A DNA stretch of 64,000 nucleotides from an uncultured Emticicia sp. GTDB taxonomy: Bacteria > Bacteroidota > Bacteroidia > Cytophagales > Spirosomataceae. This document shows positions 25,030 to 33,938 of this stretch, piece by piece; the first letter of the stretch is position 1; each line of letters opens with the position of its first letter. The translations under genes and the position numbers were made by a program. The DNA is taken from positions 1 to 64,000 of the forward strand of contig NZ_CALCZQ010000007.1 of the NCBI RefSeq assembly GCF_937903345.1, read 5' to 3'. The notes beneath the pieces were generated by a model. It was given only the letters and a program-made list of their open reading frames with translations. It did no database searches and was not told the DNA's origin.

Positions 25030-25530
25030 TTAGTATTTAACTTTTATTCCGTGATAGATTTCTTGTTCTTGATAATCTTTTCGGAGTGGATGCCCCTCCC
25101 AATCGGCTGGCAATAAAATTCTTCTTAAGTCAGGGTGCCCCACAAAATCAATTCCTAATAAATCAAAAGCTTCTCTTTCATGCCAATCGGCAGTTTTCCA
25201 AATTGGCGTGAGTGAAAAAACTTTTGGTAATGGTTCTCCTTCTTGATTTCGAGGAACCTCTACTTTCAGTATAAAATTATGTTCATAAGGAATTGATGTT
25301 AAATGATAAACAACCTCCATAGTTCCTACTACTGAACCATTATCAATGCCTGTTATACAAGCTAAAAAATCAAAATATAATTTAGGATTAACGTGCAGAA
25401 ACTGACAAACTTCAAGTAGGCGTTCGTTAGGTATGGTTACACTATGCTGTAGTGAAGTTGAATCTTCCTTCAAAACAATTTCTTCACCAAACATATTGAT
25501 TATCAATTCTTTAATCTCGTTATAACTCAT
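25030..25530 (-). CDS. nuoC: NADH-quinone oxidoreductase subunit C, stand-alone
   Basis: This is a 166-residue peripheral-arm subunit of respiratory complex I (30-kDa subunit family). The family signature is intact: ADWHEREAFDLLGIDFVGHPDLRRILLPADWEGHPLRKDY near residues 115-155. It transfers no electrons itself but docks NuoD to the quinone-side module. No other nuo gene is within the window; both neighbours (prfC convergent, a Spy-like gene divergent) are unrelated. The gene looks intact, so it is either a scattered part of the complex I set or a second copy. Confidence 0.93.
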   Translation of the reverse strand: MSYNEIKELIINMFGEEIVLKEDSTSLQHSVTIPNERLLEVCQFLHVNPKLYFDFLACITGIDNGSVVGTMEVVYHLTSIPYEHNFILKVEVPRNQEGEPLPKVFSLTPIWKTADWHEREAFDLLGIDFVGHPDLRRILLPADWEGHPLRKDYQEQEIYHGIKVKY

Positions 25531-25656
25531 TTCTATTTCTTAAAAAATGTTAATTTAAACAAAAATAACTGTTTTTGTTCAGAGTAAGTTTAAACTATTG
25601 TCTTATTATTTGCTCTAATTTCTATAAGTGTTAATTATAAAAACAAATTTACTACA

Positions 25657-26094
25657 ATGAAAAAAGGAATTTTGGTAACATTATTATTCGCAGGAATCGT
25701 TTTTGGAACTTATGCTCAAAATGCAAAACCTGCTCATAAAGAAAAACCTCTATATGAAAATCGAGGACCAAGACAAGGCGGAGGCTTTACTGCCGAAGAA
25801 CGTGCAGAAGTTTATGCAAAACGTATGCAAAAAAACCTAAATTTGACTGATGAACAGTACAAAAAGGTTTTAGCAATCAATATTGAGCAAGCGAAAAAAC
25901 AAGAGGAATTACGTGCCGCACATAAAGCAGAAATGTTAGCAACTCATGAAAAAATGAAAGCTAATCGTCTGGATTTATTCAATAAATATGAATCTATTCT
26001 TACTTCTGAACAATTAAAGAATTTTAAAGAGGTGCAGGAAAAACACAAAACCGAAATGAAAAAAGGCAGAAAAGAAAGAAGAGGAAAGAGATAA
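25657..26094 (+). CDS. Spy/CpxP-like (DUF4890-type) periplasmic protein
   Basis: This is a 145-residue exported protein, signal peptide to about AYAQ (residue 21). The mature part is a charged, helical, Lys/Glu-rich hairpin with LTxxQ-like motifs: NLTDEQYKKVLAIN and ILTSEQLKNFKEV. This layout is seen in Spy/CpxP chaperones and in Bacteroidota DUF4890 proteins. It probably binds unfolded proteins or acts as a stress sensor in the periplasm; this is by analogy. The C-terminus is strongly basic (KKGRKERRGKR). It converges with pyrB across a GGAACGTC palindrome. Confidence 0.8.
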   Translation: MKKGILVTLLFAGIVFGTYAQNAKPAHKEKPLYENRGPRQGGGFTAEERAEVYAKRMQKNLNLTDEQYKKVLAINIEQAKKQEELRAAHKAEMLATHEKMKANRLDLFNKYESILTSEQLKNFKEVQEKHKTEMKKGRKERRGKR

Positions 26095-26117
26095 TTTTAT
26101 AATTCTCAAATCAATTT

Positions 26118-26148
26118 TATAGGAACGTCGAAATTGGACGTTCCTATA
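26118..26148. repeat. GGAACGTC palindrome, copy 2
   Basis: TATAGGAACGTC (26118-26129) pairs perfectly with GACGTTCCTATA (26137-26148) around a 7-base loop. It shares TAGGAACGTC and TTGGACGTTCC with copy 1 at 17113 and, like it, lies between convergent genes. Confidence 0.83.
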
Positions 26149-26168
26149 AATTTATAAAATCTTTACAA

Positions 26169-27092
26169 TCAATTTTGTTGAGCCAGCAAATAAAGCACCG
26201 CCATTCTTACCGCAACCCCATTCTCAACTTGATCAAGAATGATTGAATGATGCGAATCAGCAGCATCAGATGATAACTCAACTCCTCTATTGATTGGTCC
26301 AGGATGCATCAAAACTATTTCTTTATTCAACTCATCAAGCATTTTTTTATTAATACCAAAATACAAAGAATATTCACGTAACGAAGGAAAGTACTTAATT
26401 TGTTGACGTTCAAGCTGAATACGTAGAACATTTGCCACATCACACCAATTGAGTGCATTTTGTACATTATGCTCTACCTTAACCCCGATTTCTCGGATAT
26501 ATTTAGGTAAAAGTGTATTTGGGCCACAAACCATAACCTCGGCACCAAGTTTTTGCAAACAAAAAATATTGGATAAAGCTACTCGTGAATGAAGAATATC
26601 GCCGATGATAGCAATTTTTTTACCAGCTAAATCACCAATTTTTTCCTGCATAGAAAAAGCATCCAATAACGCTTGCGTTGGGTGTTCATGAGTGCCATCG
26701 CCAGCATTTATTATATTTGCCTTAATGTGTTTTGATAAATAATGCGGAGCTCCTGGGCTACTGTGTCTCATTACTACCATATCCACCTTCATTGCTAAGA
26801 TATTATTGACCGTATCAAGTAGAGTCTCTCCTTTTTTTACCGAACTACCTGATGCAGAGAAGTTTACAACATCGGCAGAGAGTCGTTTTTCGGCCAATTC
26901 GAAAGAAAGCCGAGTACGAGTTGAATTTTCAAAAAAAACATTAGCAATCGTTACATCACGTAGAGAAGGCACTTTTTTAATCGGTCGGTTGATAACGTCT
27001 TTAAATTCTTTAGCTGTATCTAAAATCAAATTTATTTCGTTAGCCGTAAGGTCTTTTATGCCGAGTAGATGCTTATTACTAAATGGTTGCAT
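26169..27092 (-). CDS. pyrB: Aspartate carbamoyltransferase catalytic subunit
   Basis: This enzyme forms carbamoyl-aspartate from carbamoyl phosphate and aspartate, the committed step of pyrimidine synthesis. It has 307 residues with the carbamoyl-phosphate motif STRTR (57-61), the HPTQ motif (137-140) in GTHEHPTQALLDAF, and the C-terminal aspartate-domain motif MHPGPINRGVE. No pyrI regulatory subunit is present beside it. It lies downstream of aroA on the same strand, but the heptad repeat between them argues for separate control. Confidence 0.96.
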   Translation of the reverse strand: MQPFSNKHLLGIKDLTANEINLILDTAKEFKDVINRPIKKVPSLRDVTIANVFFENSTRTRLSFELAEKRLSADVVNFSASGSSVKKGETLLDTVNNILAMKVDMVVMRHSSPGAPHYLSKHIKANIINAGDGTHEHPTQALLDAFSMQEKIGDLAGKKIAIIGDILHSRVALSNIFCLQKLGAEVMVCGPNTLLPKYIREIGVKVEHNVQNALNWCDVANVLRIQLERQQIKYFPSLREYSLYFGINKKMLDELNKEIVLMHPGPINRGVELSSDAADSHHSIILDQVENGVAVRMAVLYLLAQQN

Positions 27093-27135
27093 TGTATTTT
27101 TAAAAAAGATTTTGCAAAAGTAAGTAAAAAAATCT

Positions 27136-27184
27136 GAGTTTTGAGTACTGACAGGGTCTTATTGAATTTCCAAAACTCAACTCT
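27136..27184. repeat. Heptad-like inverted repeat reaching into the aroA stop
   Basis: GAGTTTT, GAGTACT (27136-27149) oppose CAAAACT, CAACTCT (27171-27184). The clearest paired core is the 9-base TGAGTTTTG. The right arm covers the last codons and stop of aroA, whose tail reads NIEL-stop within the repeat. It is weaker than the other members of this class. Confidence 0.55.
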
Positions 27185-28427
27185 ATAACTCTATGTTTAT
27201 TACTTTTTTAATGTCGTCCCAGAAACTTGGATAAGATTTCACAACTACATTTGGTTCTTCGATCGTTACATCCATCAACATCGCTAACGGAGCAAATGCC
27301 ATTGCCATACGGTGGTCATCGTAAGTGTTAATGGATATTGGATAATTGATACTGGATATTGATTGATTGCTACACACTTGATAAGTTTCATTCTTTTCTA
27401 TTTCAACCAAATCACCACCAAATTTCTTAAGTTCATTTTGAAGTGCTAAAACTCGGTCAGTTTCTTTGATCTTTAGGCTTTCTATACCTGTAAATACTGC
27501 TTCAATTCCTTTAGCCGCACACGTTACGGCAACTGTTTGGGCAAGGTCTGGGCAGTTTGTGAAGTCCCAATTTAACTTTGTTTTTGCTGGAATTTTAGTT
27601 AATAAAACGCCATTCTCGGTAAATATACTCTTTACACCTAAATGACTCATTATATTCGCAATATCGCTATCACCTTGAAGGGAATTTTCTTTCAAACCAA
27701 GCAATTCAACTTGAGTATTTTCAAACGCTGAAAGTGCGACAATACTGTACCAATAACTCGCTCCTGACCAATCGGATTCTATTTTATAAACGGTTGACAG
27801 ATAAGTACTTGGCAATACCTTTATCAATTTTTCTTCCCAATTTGCAATATATTCTACACCAAAAGCTCTCATTTGTTCTAGCGTCATTTTGATGTATGGA
27901 ATTGAACCTAAATCACCAGTTAAATTGATAGTCAATCCTTGTGGTAAAGATGGAGCAATCATCAACAAAGCCGAAATATATTGACTACTTACATCGCCAC
28001 GAATCGTAATTTCACTTGTTTTTTGTTTAGCAAAACCTTTAATATGCAAAGGCGGATAACCTGCCTTTGCAAGGTATTCAATTTCTGCTCCTAGCGTGCG
28101 AAGTGCATCAACCAAAATTCCTATTGGACGCTCACACATTCGCGGGGTGCCAGTCATTATTTTATTTTGGTTAGTTGCCGTAAAATAGGCAGTCAAAAAA
28201 CGCATCGTTGTTCCAGCATCAATTACATCAGCCGTTTGGTCGGTTGATTGTAGCAAACGAATCATTGTTTGGGTATCACGTGCAGTAGAAAGATTTACTA
28301 AATTTTCACTACTGTCTTTGGCTAAAGCATTGATGATTAAAGCTCGATTGCTTTCAGATTTTGAAGAAGCTAAGGCTATTTTTACGTCGAATGGGCTGGT
28401 GCTTTTACGGAGGAGTATATTATCCAT
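27183..28427 (-). CDS. aroA: 3-phosphoshikimate 1-carboxyvinyltransferase (EPSP synthase)
   Basis: This enzyme joins PEP to shikimate-3-phosphate in the sixth step of the shikimate pathway. It has 414 residues. The substrate-binding start is degenerate (SKSESNRALIINALA, as K-S-x-S-x-R). DAGTTMRFLTAYF, GTPRMCERPIGILVDALRTLGA and KETDRVLALQNELKKFG with the late NTYDDHRMAMAFAPLA are typical. The shortened opening and overall length fit Bacteroidota AroA. A TATCTTTG -7 box with an upstream TTTT lies 29-59 bases before its start. Confidence 0.93.
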   Translation of the reverse strand: MDNILLRKSTSPFDVKIALASSKSESNRALIINALAKDSSENLVNLSTARDTQTMIRLLQSTDQTADVIDAGTTMRFLTAYFTATNQNKIMTGTPRMCERPIGILVDALRTLGAEIEYLAKAGYPPLHIKGFAKQKTSEITIRGDVSSQYISALLMIAPSLPQGLTINLTGDLGSIPYIKMTLEQMRAFGVEYIANWEEKLIKVLPSTYLSTVYKIESDWSGASYWYSIVALSAFENTQVELLGLKENSLQGDSDIANIMSHLGVKSIFTENGVLLTKIPAKTKLNWDFTNCPDLAQTVAVTCAAKGIEAVFTGIESLKIKETDRVLALQNELKKFGGDLVEIEKNETYQVCSNQSISSINYPISINTYDDHRMAMAFAPLAMLMDVTIEEPNVVVKSYPSFWDDIKKVINIEL

Positions 28428-28455
28428 TAATTTGCTTTGGTTCTGTATTTAGTCG

Positions 28456-28486
28456 CAAAGATAATTATTTAATGGAAAATGTAAAA
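28456..28486 (-). promoter_or_regulatory. Predicted aroA promoter
   Basis: On the minus strand TATCTTTG (28463-28456) is a perfect TAnnTTTG box. TTTT (28486-28483) lies 19 bases upstream, one base off TTTG. The same TATCTTTGCG string precedes the amidase gene at 38798-38789. Confidence 0.5.
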
Positions 28487-28512
28487 TTGATAGCAACGGA
28501 ATGTTTCCAAAA

Positions 28513-29097
28513 TCAAAATGATTGAAAAACTCTAAGTCGATAATTTTCAGTGATTTTTCTACTCCTAAACTGGTTTGAAACAATAGTAAAAAGGGGCTGT
28601 GCAACAGTCAATGCAGCGGCTATTGGCCATTTATTGTTTTGGAGCGGAGGTACACCCCATGCTGCCCACTCGAAAACTAAGTATCCTAAAGGCGACAATG
28701 TTTGCCAGCCAATTCCTATTTTACGTTTAGGTCTTTTATAAATACGTGTTACTTCGTTTAGTTTTATTTCTACATACTCGTAGCGATTGGTGGTTTCATT
28801 GAGAGCAGTAATTACAAAAGAAGAGTCTTTTACTTCGTAAATTTCATTTTCAAACACAAAATCATCTTTAGTTCTAAATCTCAGCAAATCGCCAACATAA
28901 AATCGATTTCTTTGTTTTGCACGTAAGTTTTCAACAACCAAAAACTTTTCTTTATTAAACAAAGCAAGGGCTTTGTTTCGGTCTTTTTTATAAAGAAGTT
29001 CTTCCACCGAATCGGCTTGTCGTTGATGAAAATCTTGAGCCAAGGATTTTGAACAAACCACTAATAACAGTATAAGTGCATAGTATTTATGTTGCAT
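28513..29097 (-). CDS. Exported protein of unknown function
   Basis: This is a 194-residue protein with a signal peptide (MQHKYYALILLLVVCSKSLAQ). The middle holds two SH3-like or LSm-like strands (VGDLLRFRTKDDFVFENEIYEVKDSSFVI) ending in NEVTRIYKRP, followed by a hydrophobic C-terminal half (WPIAAALTVAQPLFTIV). I recognise no named family. It follows the DUF502 gene by 2 bases on the minus strand, so the two are certainly cotranscribed, which suggests a membrane-linked role. Confidence 0.75.
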   Translation of the reverse strand: MQHKYYALILLLVVCSKSLAQDFHQRQADSVEELLYKKDRNKALALFNKEKFLVVENLRAKQRNRFYVGDLLRFRTKDDFVFENEIYEVKDSSFVITALNETTNRYEYVEIKLNEVTRIYKRPKRKIGIGWQTLSPLGYLVFEWAAWGVPPLQNNKWPIAAALTVAQPLFTIVSNQFRSRKITENYRLRVFQSF

Positions 29098-29099
29098 AT

Positions 29100-29699
29100 T
29101 TATAATTCTTTAACCGAAACACCACCCGAAACAATCAATTTCATCACTTCGGCACTTGGCATATCTAGCATTTGTATATTTTCTTTTGGCACAAGTATCA
29201 ATTCTCCAGAAAAAGCGTAACTATGCGGAAAATACACTGCTACCATATTACTAACGCCCAAACTGGTCAAATCATTTTGCGTCACGAAGCCTATTTTATG
29301 CACACCCGCTTCTTTGTTTAACAAAACTATTGCGGCTTGGGTAAATTTTCGTTTATCTCCCACGAAAGCAGAAATCAGATCTTTGAAAGCGAAATAGAAT
29401 ATACGAACTAATGGCAAGTGACTTATGGCGTTTTCGATAAGATTTTGGATGGTTTGTGGCAAAAGTACCGAAAAAGTAAAGCCCGTAATCATTGTTCCGA
29501 GAATTACAATTAACGAGCCTAGGCCAGGAATTATAAGGTCGTGACTAGGGTCTTCTGTCGGGATGCGTATTCTGATAATATTATCAACAAAATCGAAAGC
29601 TCCCAAAAGAATGAAAATTGTAAAGCCAATAGGTGCTACAAATAGCAAGCCTCTTATGAAATATGAAAGTAATCGACTAATTATGTTTCTTTCTGGCAT
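29100..29699 (-). CDS. DUF502 family membrane protein
   Basis: This is a protein of about 199 residues with two N-terminal helices (RGLLFVAPIGFTIFILLGAF and LGSLIVILGTMITGFTF) and the DUF502 body: LPLVRIFYFAFKDLISAF, FTQAAIVLLNKEAGVHKIGFVTQ, VAVYFPHSYAFSGELILVPKENI and the conserved PSAEVMKLIVSGGV. The family occurs across bacteria and plants (COV-like) and has no settled function. The frame is open to 29726, but the ATG at 29699 gives MPERNIISRLLSYFIRG, which looks like the family start. It is upstream partner of the exported gene 2 bases away. Confidence 0.87.
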   Translation of the reverse strand: MPERNIISRLLSYFIRGLLFVAPIGFTIFILLGAFDFVDNIIRIRIPTEDPSHDLIIPGLGSLIVILGTMITGFTFSVLLPQTIQNLIENAISHLPLVRIFYFAFKDLISAFVGDKRKFTQAAIVLLNKEAGVHKIGFVTQNDLTSLGVSNMVAVYFPHSYAFSGELILVPKENIQMLDMPSAEVMKLIVSGGVSVKEL

Positions 29700-29794
29700 T
29701 TTATATAATTTTTTATGAATTAACACGTTTTATAAAAATTATAACATTTGCACACTATTAAAAGTTTTTCGAAACACAAAACAACTATTAAATA

Positions 29795-32596
29795 ATGAAA
29801 AAAATCATCCAACTAATTACTTTGTTTGCTATTTCTACCCAAATTTTTGCCCAAAAACTTAATATTCCGATTCCTAATAATCCTGCGGTAAAAGTAGGAA
29901 CTTTAAAAAACGGAATTAAGTATTACATTCTAAAAAACTCCGAACCTAAAAACCGAATGGAGTTACGTTTGGTAGTAAATGCGGGTTCAGTGCTGGAAAC
30001 CGAAAGTCAACAAGGACTTGCACACTTCCTAGAACACATGAATTTTAATGGTACAAAAGAATTCCCTAAGAATGAGCTCGTCAATTTCTTACAAAAATCT
30101 GGCATGAAATTCGGTGCGGATTTGAATGCTTCGACGAGTTTCGATGAAACTATTTATCAACTTCAAGTGCCAACCGATTCTGCAAAATTATTTGAAAGAG
30201 CGTTTCAGATTTTAGCCGATTGGTCGAACTACGCCACCCTCGATACCGCCGAAATTAATAAAGAGCGAGGGATTATTCTAGAAGAGGAACGTACACGAGG
30301 CAAAAATGCACAATCACGTATTCAGCAAAAATTATTGCCTATTTTATTCAATAATTCAATTTATTCAAAACGTCTCCCGATTGGAAAAACTGATATTATT
30401 AAGTCTTTTCCTGCCGAAGAAATCGTTAAATTTTATAAAGATTGGTATCGCCCAGATTTGATGGCGGTTGTTGCCGTTGGAGATTTTGATGAAGCACAAG
30501 TTGAAAACTTTATAAAAGAAAAGTTTTCACTTGTCAAATCACCCAAAAATGCTCCAAAAAGAACAAAATATGAGATTCCAGCATCGACAGGTACACAAAC
30601 ATACCAAATTTTAGACAAAGAAATTCCGCAATCAACTTTTCAAATGTTTGGCCGTTTGCCGAGAGAAAAAACAACCACACAAGCCGATTATCGTACGGAT
30701 ATTGCCGAAAATCTTTTCAATCAAATGATTAGCACCCGCTTGCAGGATGCTTCTAAAAAGCCAAACGCCCCATTCGTATTTGGAATCATGGGTTATAGTC
30801 CATTCTTGGGTGGTTTAGATGTATTTCAAACAATCGTTTTGCCAAAAAATGCAGAAGGTATGGAAGATGCAATCAAAGCAATCATTGATGAACAAGAGCG
30901 TATAAAACGTTTTGGTTTCACGAAAGGCGAATTGGAACGTGCCAAAAAAGAATATATGGTGGGCGTTGAAAAGGGTTTCAAAGAAAAAGATAAAACCAAA
31001 TCGGCAAATTTTGTAAATGGCTTTGTTCAAAATTATTTGCAAGGTTCGGCTTTCACAAATGCCGATTTTCGTTATGAATTTGCACAAAAACAACTCGAAG
31101 GAATTACGCTCGACGAAGTAAATGCGATTACAAAAAAGGTTATAAAAGAAGAAAACCGAGTAGGTTTAATTGTTGGCTCAGAAAAAGATAAAGAAAAACT
31201 TCCTGATGAGGCAAAATTAAAAGAACTACTTTATTATAAAAATCCTGACTTAAAACCTTTAGAAGAAGAAGTTGCACTGACGCCAATCCTTGAAAAAATT
31301 CCAGAAGGAACAAAGGTTGTTTCAGAAAAGAAAATTGACGAAATTGGTGTTACTGAATTAGTGTTTGCTAATGGCGTAAAGGTTGCCTTAAAACCAACAA
31401 ACTTCAAAAACGACCAAATCGTATTTTCGGCAAGCAGCAAAGGTGGTACTTCACTATACAGCGACGCCGATTATTTCTCTGCCGAACTGGCTTCGACAAT
31501 TATGTCTCAAGGTGGTGTAAGTAAACTATCAGATACCCAATTAGATAAAGCATTAGCAGGAAAAGTAGCTCAAGTGTATACTTATGTGGGCGAATTGACC
31601 GAAGGTTTAGGAGGAAATACAACACCAAAAGACTTAGAAACTGCCTTACAATTAATGTATGCCTACGTAACCCAACCACGCCGTGATGATGAAGTTGTAA
31701 AGAGTTTCTTGAAAAATGAGAAAGAATTACTAGCAAATTCAATCAAAACCCTCACACCAGAAAAGGTTTTTGGCGATACAGTAAGTACAATTTTATATCA
31801 AAATCACTTCCGTCGTACACCAAATAAGCCAGACGATATTGATAAAGTAAATATTGATCGTGCCGTTGAAATCTATAAAGAGCGTTTTGCAGATTTCAGT
31901 GATTTTACTTTTGTTTTTGTTGGTACTTTTGAAATTGAAAAAATAAAGCCTTTACTCGAAAAATACATTGGTGGGCTTCCTTCTACAAAACGCCAAGAAT
32001 CATTCAAAGATTTAGGCATTAGTAAAGTAAAAGGTAAAGTCGAGAAAAACGTTTATAAAGGCTTGGAAGACAAAGCCCGTGTAAGTTTACAATTTAACGG
32101 TGATTTTGGGTATTCTGAAGAAGAATTAGTAAATTTAGATGCTTTGGCTGAAATTTTAGATATTAAACTTACTGAAAAGCTTCGTGAAGAAGCGGGTGGA
32201 GTCTATACACCAAGTATCCGTTCGTCTTACGAAAAACTTCCAAAACCTACTTATAACCTGACAGTTTCTTTTGGTTGTTCACCAGCCAATGTTGACAAAT
32301 TGGTCAAAATAACTTTAGATGAAATTGCTAAAATAAAAGCAAACGGCCCAGAAAAAGTTGATGTTGAAAAAGTAGTTGCTGAAGAAAAACGTGAGACCGA
32401 ACTACAAGTGAAAGAAAATGGATTCTGGAATTCATATTTACTCGATCAATATGCTGATGGTGAAGATTTGAACTACATCAATCGTTTCCAAAGCCAATTG
32501 ATTGATAAAATTAGCATCGAAAGTGTAAAAAAAGTAGCCAATCAATTCTGTGCAGAAAACTTTGCCAAATTTGTGCTTTTGCCTGAGAAGAAATAA
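29795..32596 (+). CDS. M16 family zinc metallopeptidase, double-domain
   Basis: This is a 933-residue exported peptidase (signal to IFAQ, residue 20) of the insulinase/pitrilysin family. The inverted zinc motif HFLEH is at residues 77-81, with the further glutamate in EINKERGIILEEE. The second half (from about residue 500) repeats the fold without the motif, as is normal for the large M16 clan. It likely degrades peptides in the periplasm or outside the cell. It is a single-gene transcript with a strong terminator 15 bases after the stop. Confidence 0.93.
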   Translation: MKKIIQLITLFAISTQIFAQKLNIPIPNNPAVKVGTLKNGIKYYILKNSEPKNRMELRLVVNAGSVLETESQQGLAHFLEHMNFNGTKEFPKNELVNFLQKSGMKFGADLNASTSFDETIYQLQVPTDSAKLFERAFQILADWSNYATLDTAEINKERGIILEEERTRGKNAQSRIQQKLLPILFNNSIYSKRLPIGKTDIIKSFPAEEIVKFYKDWYRPDLMAVVAVGDFDEAQVENFIKEKFSLVKSPKNAPKRTKYEIPASTGTQTYQILDKEIPQSTFQMFGRLPREKTTTQADYRTDIAENLFNQMISTRLQDASKKPNAPFVFGIMGYSPFLGGLDVFQTIVLPKNAEGMEDAIKAIIDEQERIKRFGFTKGELERAKKEYMVGVEKGFKEKDKTKSANFVNGFVQNYLQGSAFTNADFRYEFAQKQLEGITLDEVNAITKKVIKEENRVGLIVGSEKDKEKLPDEAKLKELLYYKNPDLKPLEEEVALTPILEKIPEGTKVVSEKKIDEIGVTELVFANGVKVALKPTNFKNDQIVFSASSKGGTSLYSDADYFSAELASTIMSQGGVSKLSDTQLDKALAGKVAQVYTYVGELTEGLGGNTTPKDLETALQLMYAYVTQPRRDDEVVKSFLKNEKELLANSIKTLTPEKVFGDTVSTILYQNHFRRTPNKPDDIDKVNIDRAVEIYKERFADFSDFTFVFVGTFEIEKIKPLLEKYIGGLPSTKRQESFKDLGISKVKGKVEKNVYKGLEDKARVSLQFNGDFGYSEEELVNLDALAEILDIKLTEKLREEAGGVYTPSIRSSYEKLPKPTYNLTVSFGCSPANVDKLVKITLDEIAKIKANGPEKVDVEKVVAEEKRETELQVKENGFWNSYLLDQYADGEDLNYINRFQSQLIDKISIESVKKVANQFCAENFAKFVLLPEKK

Positions 32597-32610
32597 AAAG
32601 TCAAATCTAT

Positions 32611-32648
32611 AAAAAGGGCCGTTTCTTTATGGAACGGCCTTTTTTTTT
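32611..32648 (+). terminator. Terminator after the M16 peptidase
   Basis: GGCCGTT (32617-32623) pairs with AACGGCC (32633-32639), preceded by A5 and followed by nine T. Confidence 0.92.
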
Positions 32649-32812
32649 GTATTAAAAAACACACATCTGGTAATTATACTACTCCATGTATTTCCTTAAG
32701 ATTCAGTAAAAATTAAAATACGAATTTTGATTCGCAAAAATTTTCTTTTATTTTTATCTCGTATTAATTCTTTTCAAAAATCAAATACCTATTTATGTAA
32801 ACATAATATATC

Positions 32813-33925
32813 ATGAGAAAACTTATCCTTTTTTTCATAACTATTGCTATTTATGCAAATGTATATGCCCAAAGCACACTTATCACGCCTGGTAATCAAG
32901 AAAACAAAAATTCTGGACCAGACTTGATTTTAACAAGCATAGGTATTCCAGAATTAAGAGGACAGAGGTCTTCAGGAACATTGGCCTTTCCAACGGCGAC
33001 TTCATCCAGTTCTAACCTTTTACAAATAAACGCTTATGGACATAATGGTACTACCTTTATTCTTGGTTCACAAATAAAATTTCTTGCTTCAGAAAGCTGG
33101 TCTTCAACTGCAAAAGGATCAGATATTATTTTCTCTACTACTCAAAAAGGAACAACTTCTTTCGATGAAAAAATGAGATTGACAGGGGCTGGCTCTTTAG
33201 GAATTGGCACAAATACACCCAGCCAAAAATTAAGTATTGCTGATGGAAGCATTCTACTTCAAACAAGTACAACTGATAAGGTTTTAATTCAAAGTTCAGG
33301 AACTGCATCAGGAGGAACTATCACAATGAGTGCCTCAAATGGCTATAATTCATTGTTTATTAGAGCTTCGGATGCAGTAAATAAAGCAGGTGAAATTATG
33401 TTTTATGACCCAACAACCACTCTTAAAACAATGGAACTTGACGGGGACTTCGCCGGCACAGGCAAAAGCCGAATTATTGTTGACGAGCTTCAGATTACTG
33501 GTGGTTCAGATTTGGCCGAATATTTTAAGGTGGATGCTTCCATGAAAGTTGAGGCAGGAACTGTACTTTCTGTTATGTCGGATGGCAGTGCAAAACTTCA
33601 AATTGCAGAAAAAGCGTATGATTCTAAAGTTGTAGGTGTTGTAAGCGGAGCTAATGGTGTTTCTCCTGGTTTGATGCTACAACAAAAGGGAGTTGAAACC
33701 GTCGATGGAGATTATCCAATTGCAATTACTGGTAGGGTTTATGTAAAAGCTGATGCAACCAAAAATCCAATTAAAGCAGGTGATTTACTTACTACTTCTG
33801 ATATGAAAGGCTATGCAATGAAAGTTAATAGCTATAAAAAGGCTCAAGGAGCAATCATCGGCAAAGCCCTTACGAACTTAAATGAAGGGACAGGTATGGT
33901 TTTAGTCTTATTAGGGGTAAAATAA
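32813..33925 (+). CDS. Exported fibre-like surface protein
   Basis: This is a 370-residue protein with a signal peptide (to about VYAQ, residue 20). Its middle carries the SLGIGTNTPSQKLSI motif common in tail-fibre and surface-fibre proteins. The second half starts at GGSDLAEYFKV and forms a domain with LSVMSDGSAKLQIAEKAYD, VVGVVSGANGV and AITGRVYVKAD strands, ending GTGMVLVLLGVK. Similar C-terminal domains occur in Bacteroidota surface proteins and phage-like fibres, so a trimeric adhesive or structural role is plausible. It sits 13 bases before the start of a subtilase, implying cotranscription. Confidence 0.68.
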   Translation: MRKLILFFITIAIYANVYAQSTLITPGNQENKNSGPDLILTSIGIPELRGQRSSGTLAFPTATSSSSNLLQINAYGHNGTTFILGSQIKFLASESWSSTAKGSDIIFSTTQKGTTSFDEKMRLTGAGSLGIGTNTPSQKLSIADGSILLQTSTTDKVLIQSSGTASGGTITMSASNGYNSLFIRASDAVNKAGEIMFYDPTTTLKTMELDGDFAGTGKSRIIVDELQITGGSDLAEYFKVDASMKVEAGTVLSVMSDGSAKLQIAEKAYDSKVVGVVSGANGVSPGLMLQQKGVETVDGDYPIAITGRVYVKADATKNPIKAGDLLTTSDMKGYAMKVNSYKKAQGAIIGKALTNLNEGTGMVLVLLGVK

Positions 33926-33938
33926 AATACAATGACTC

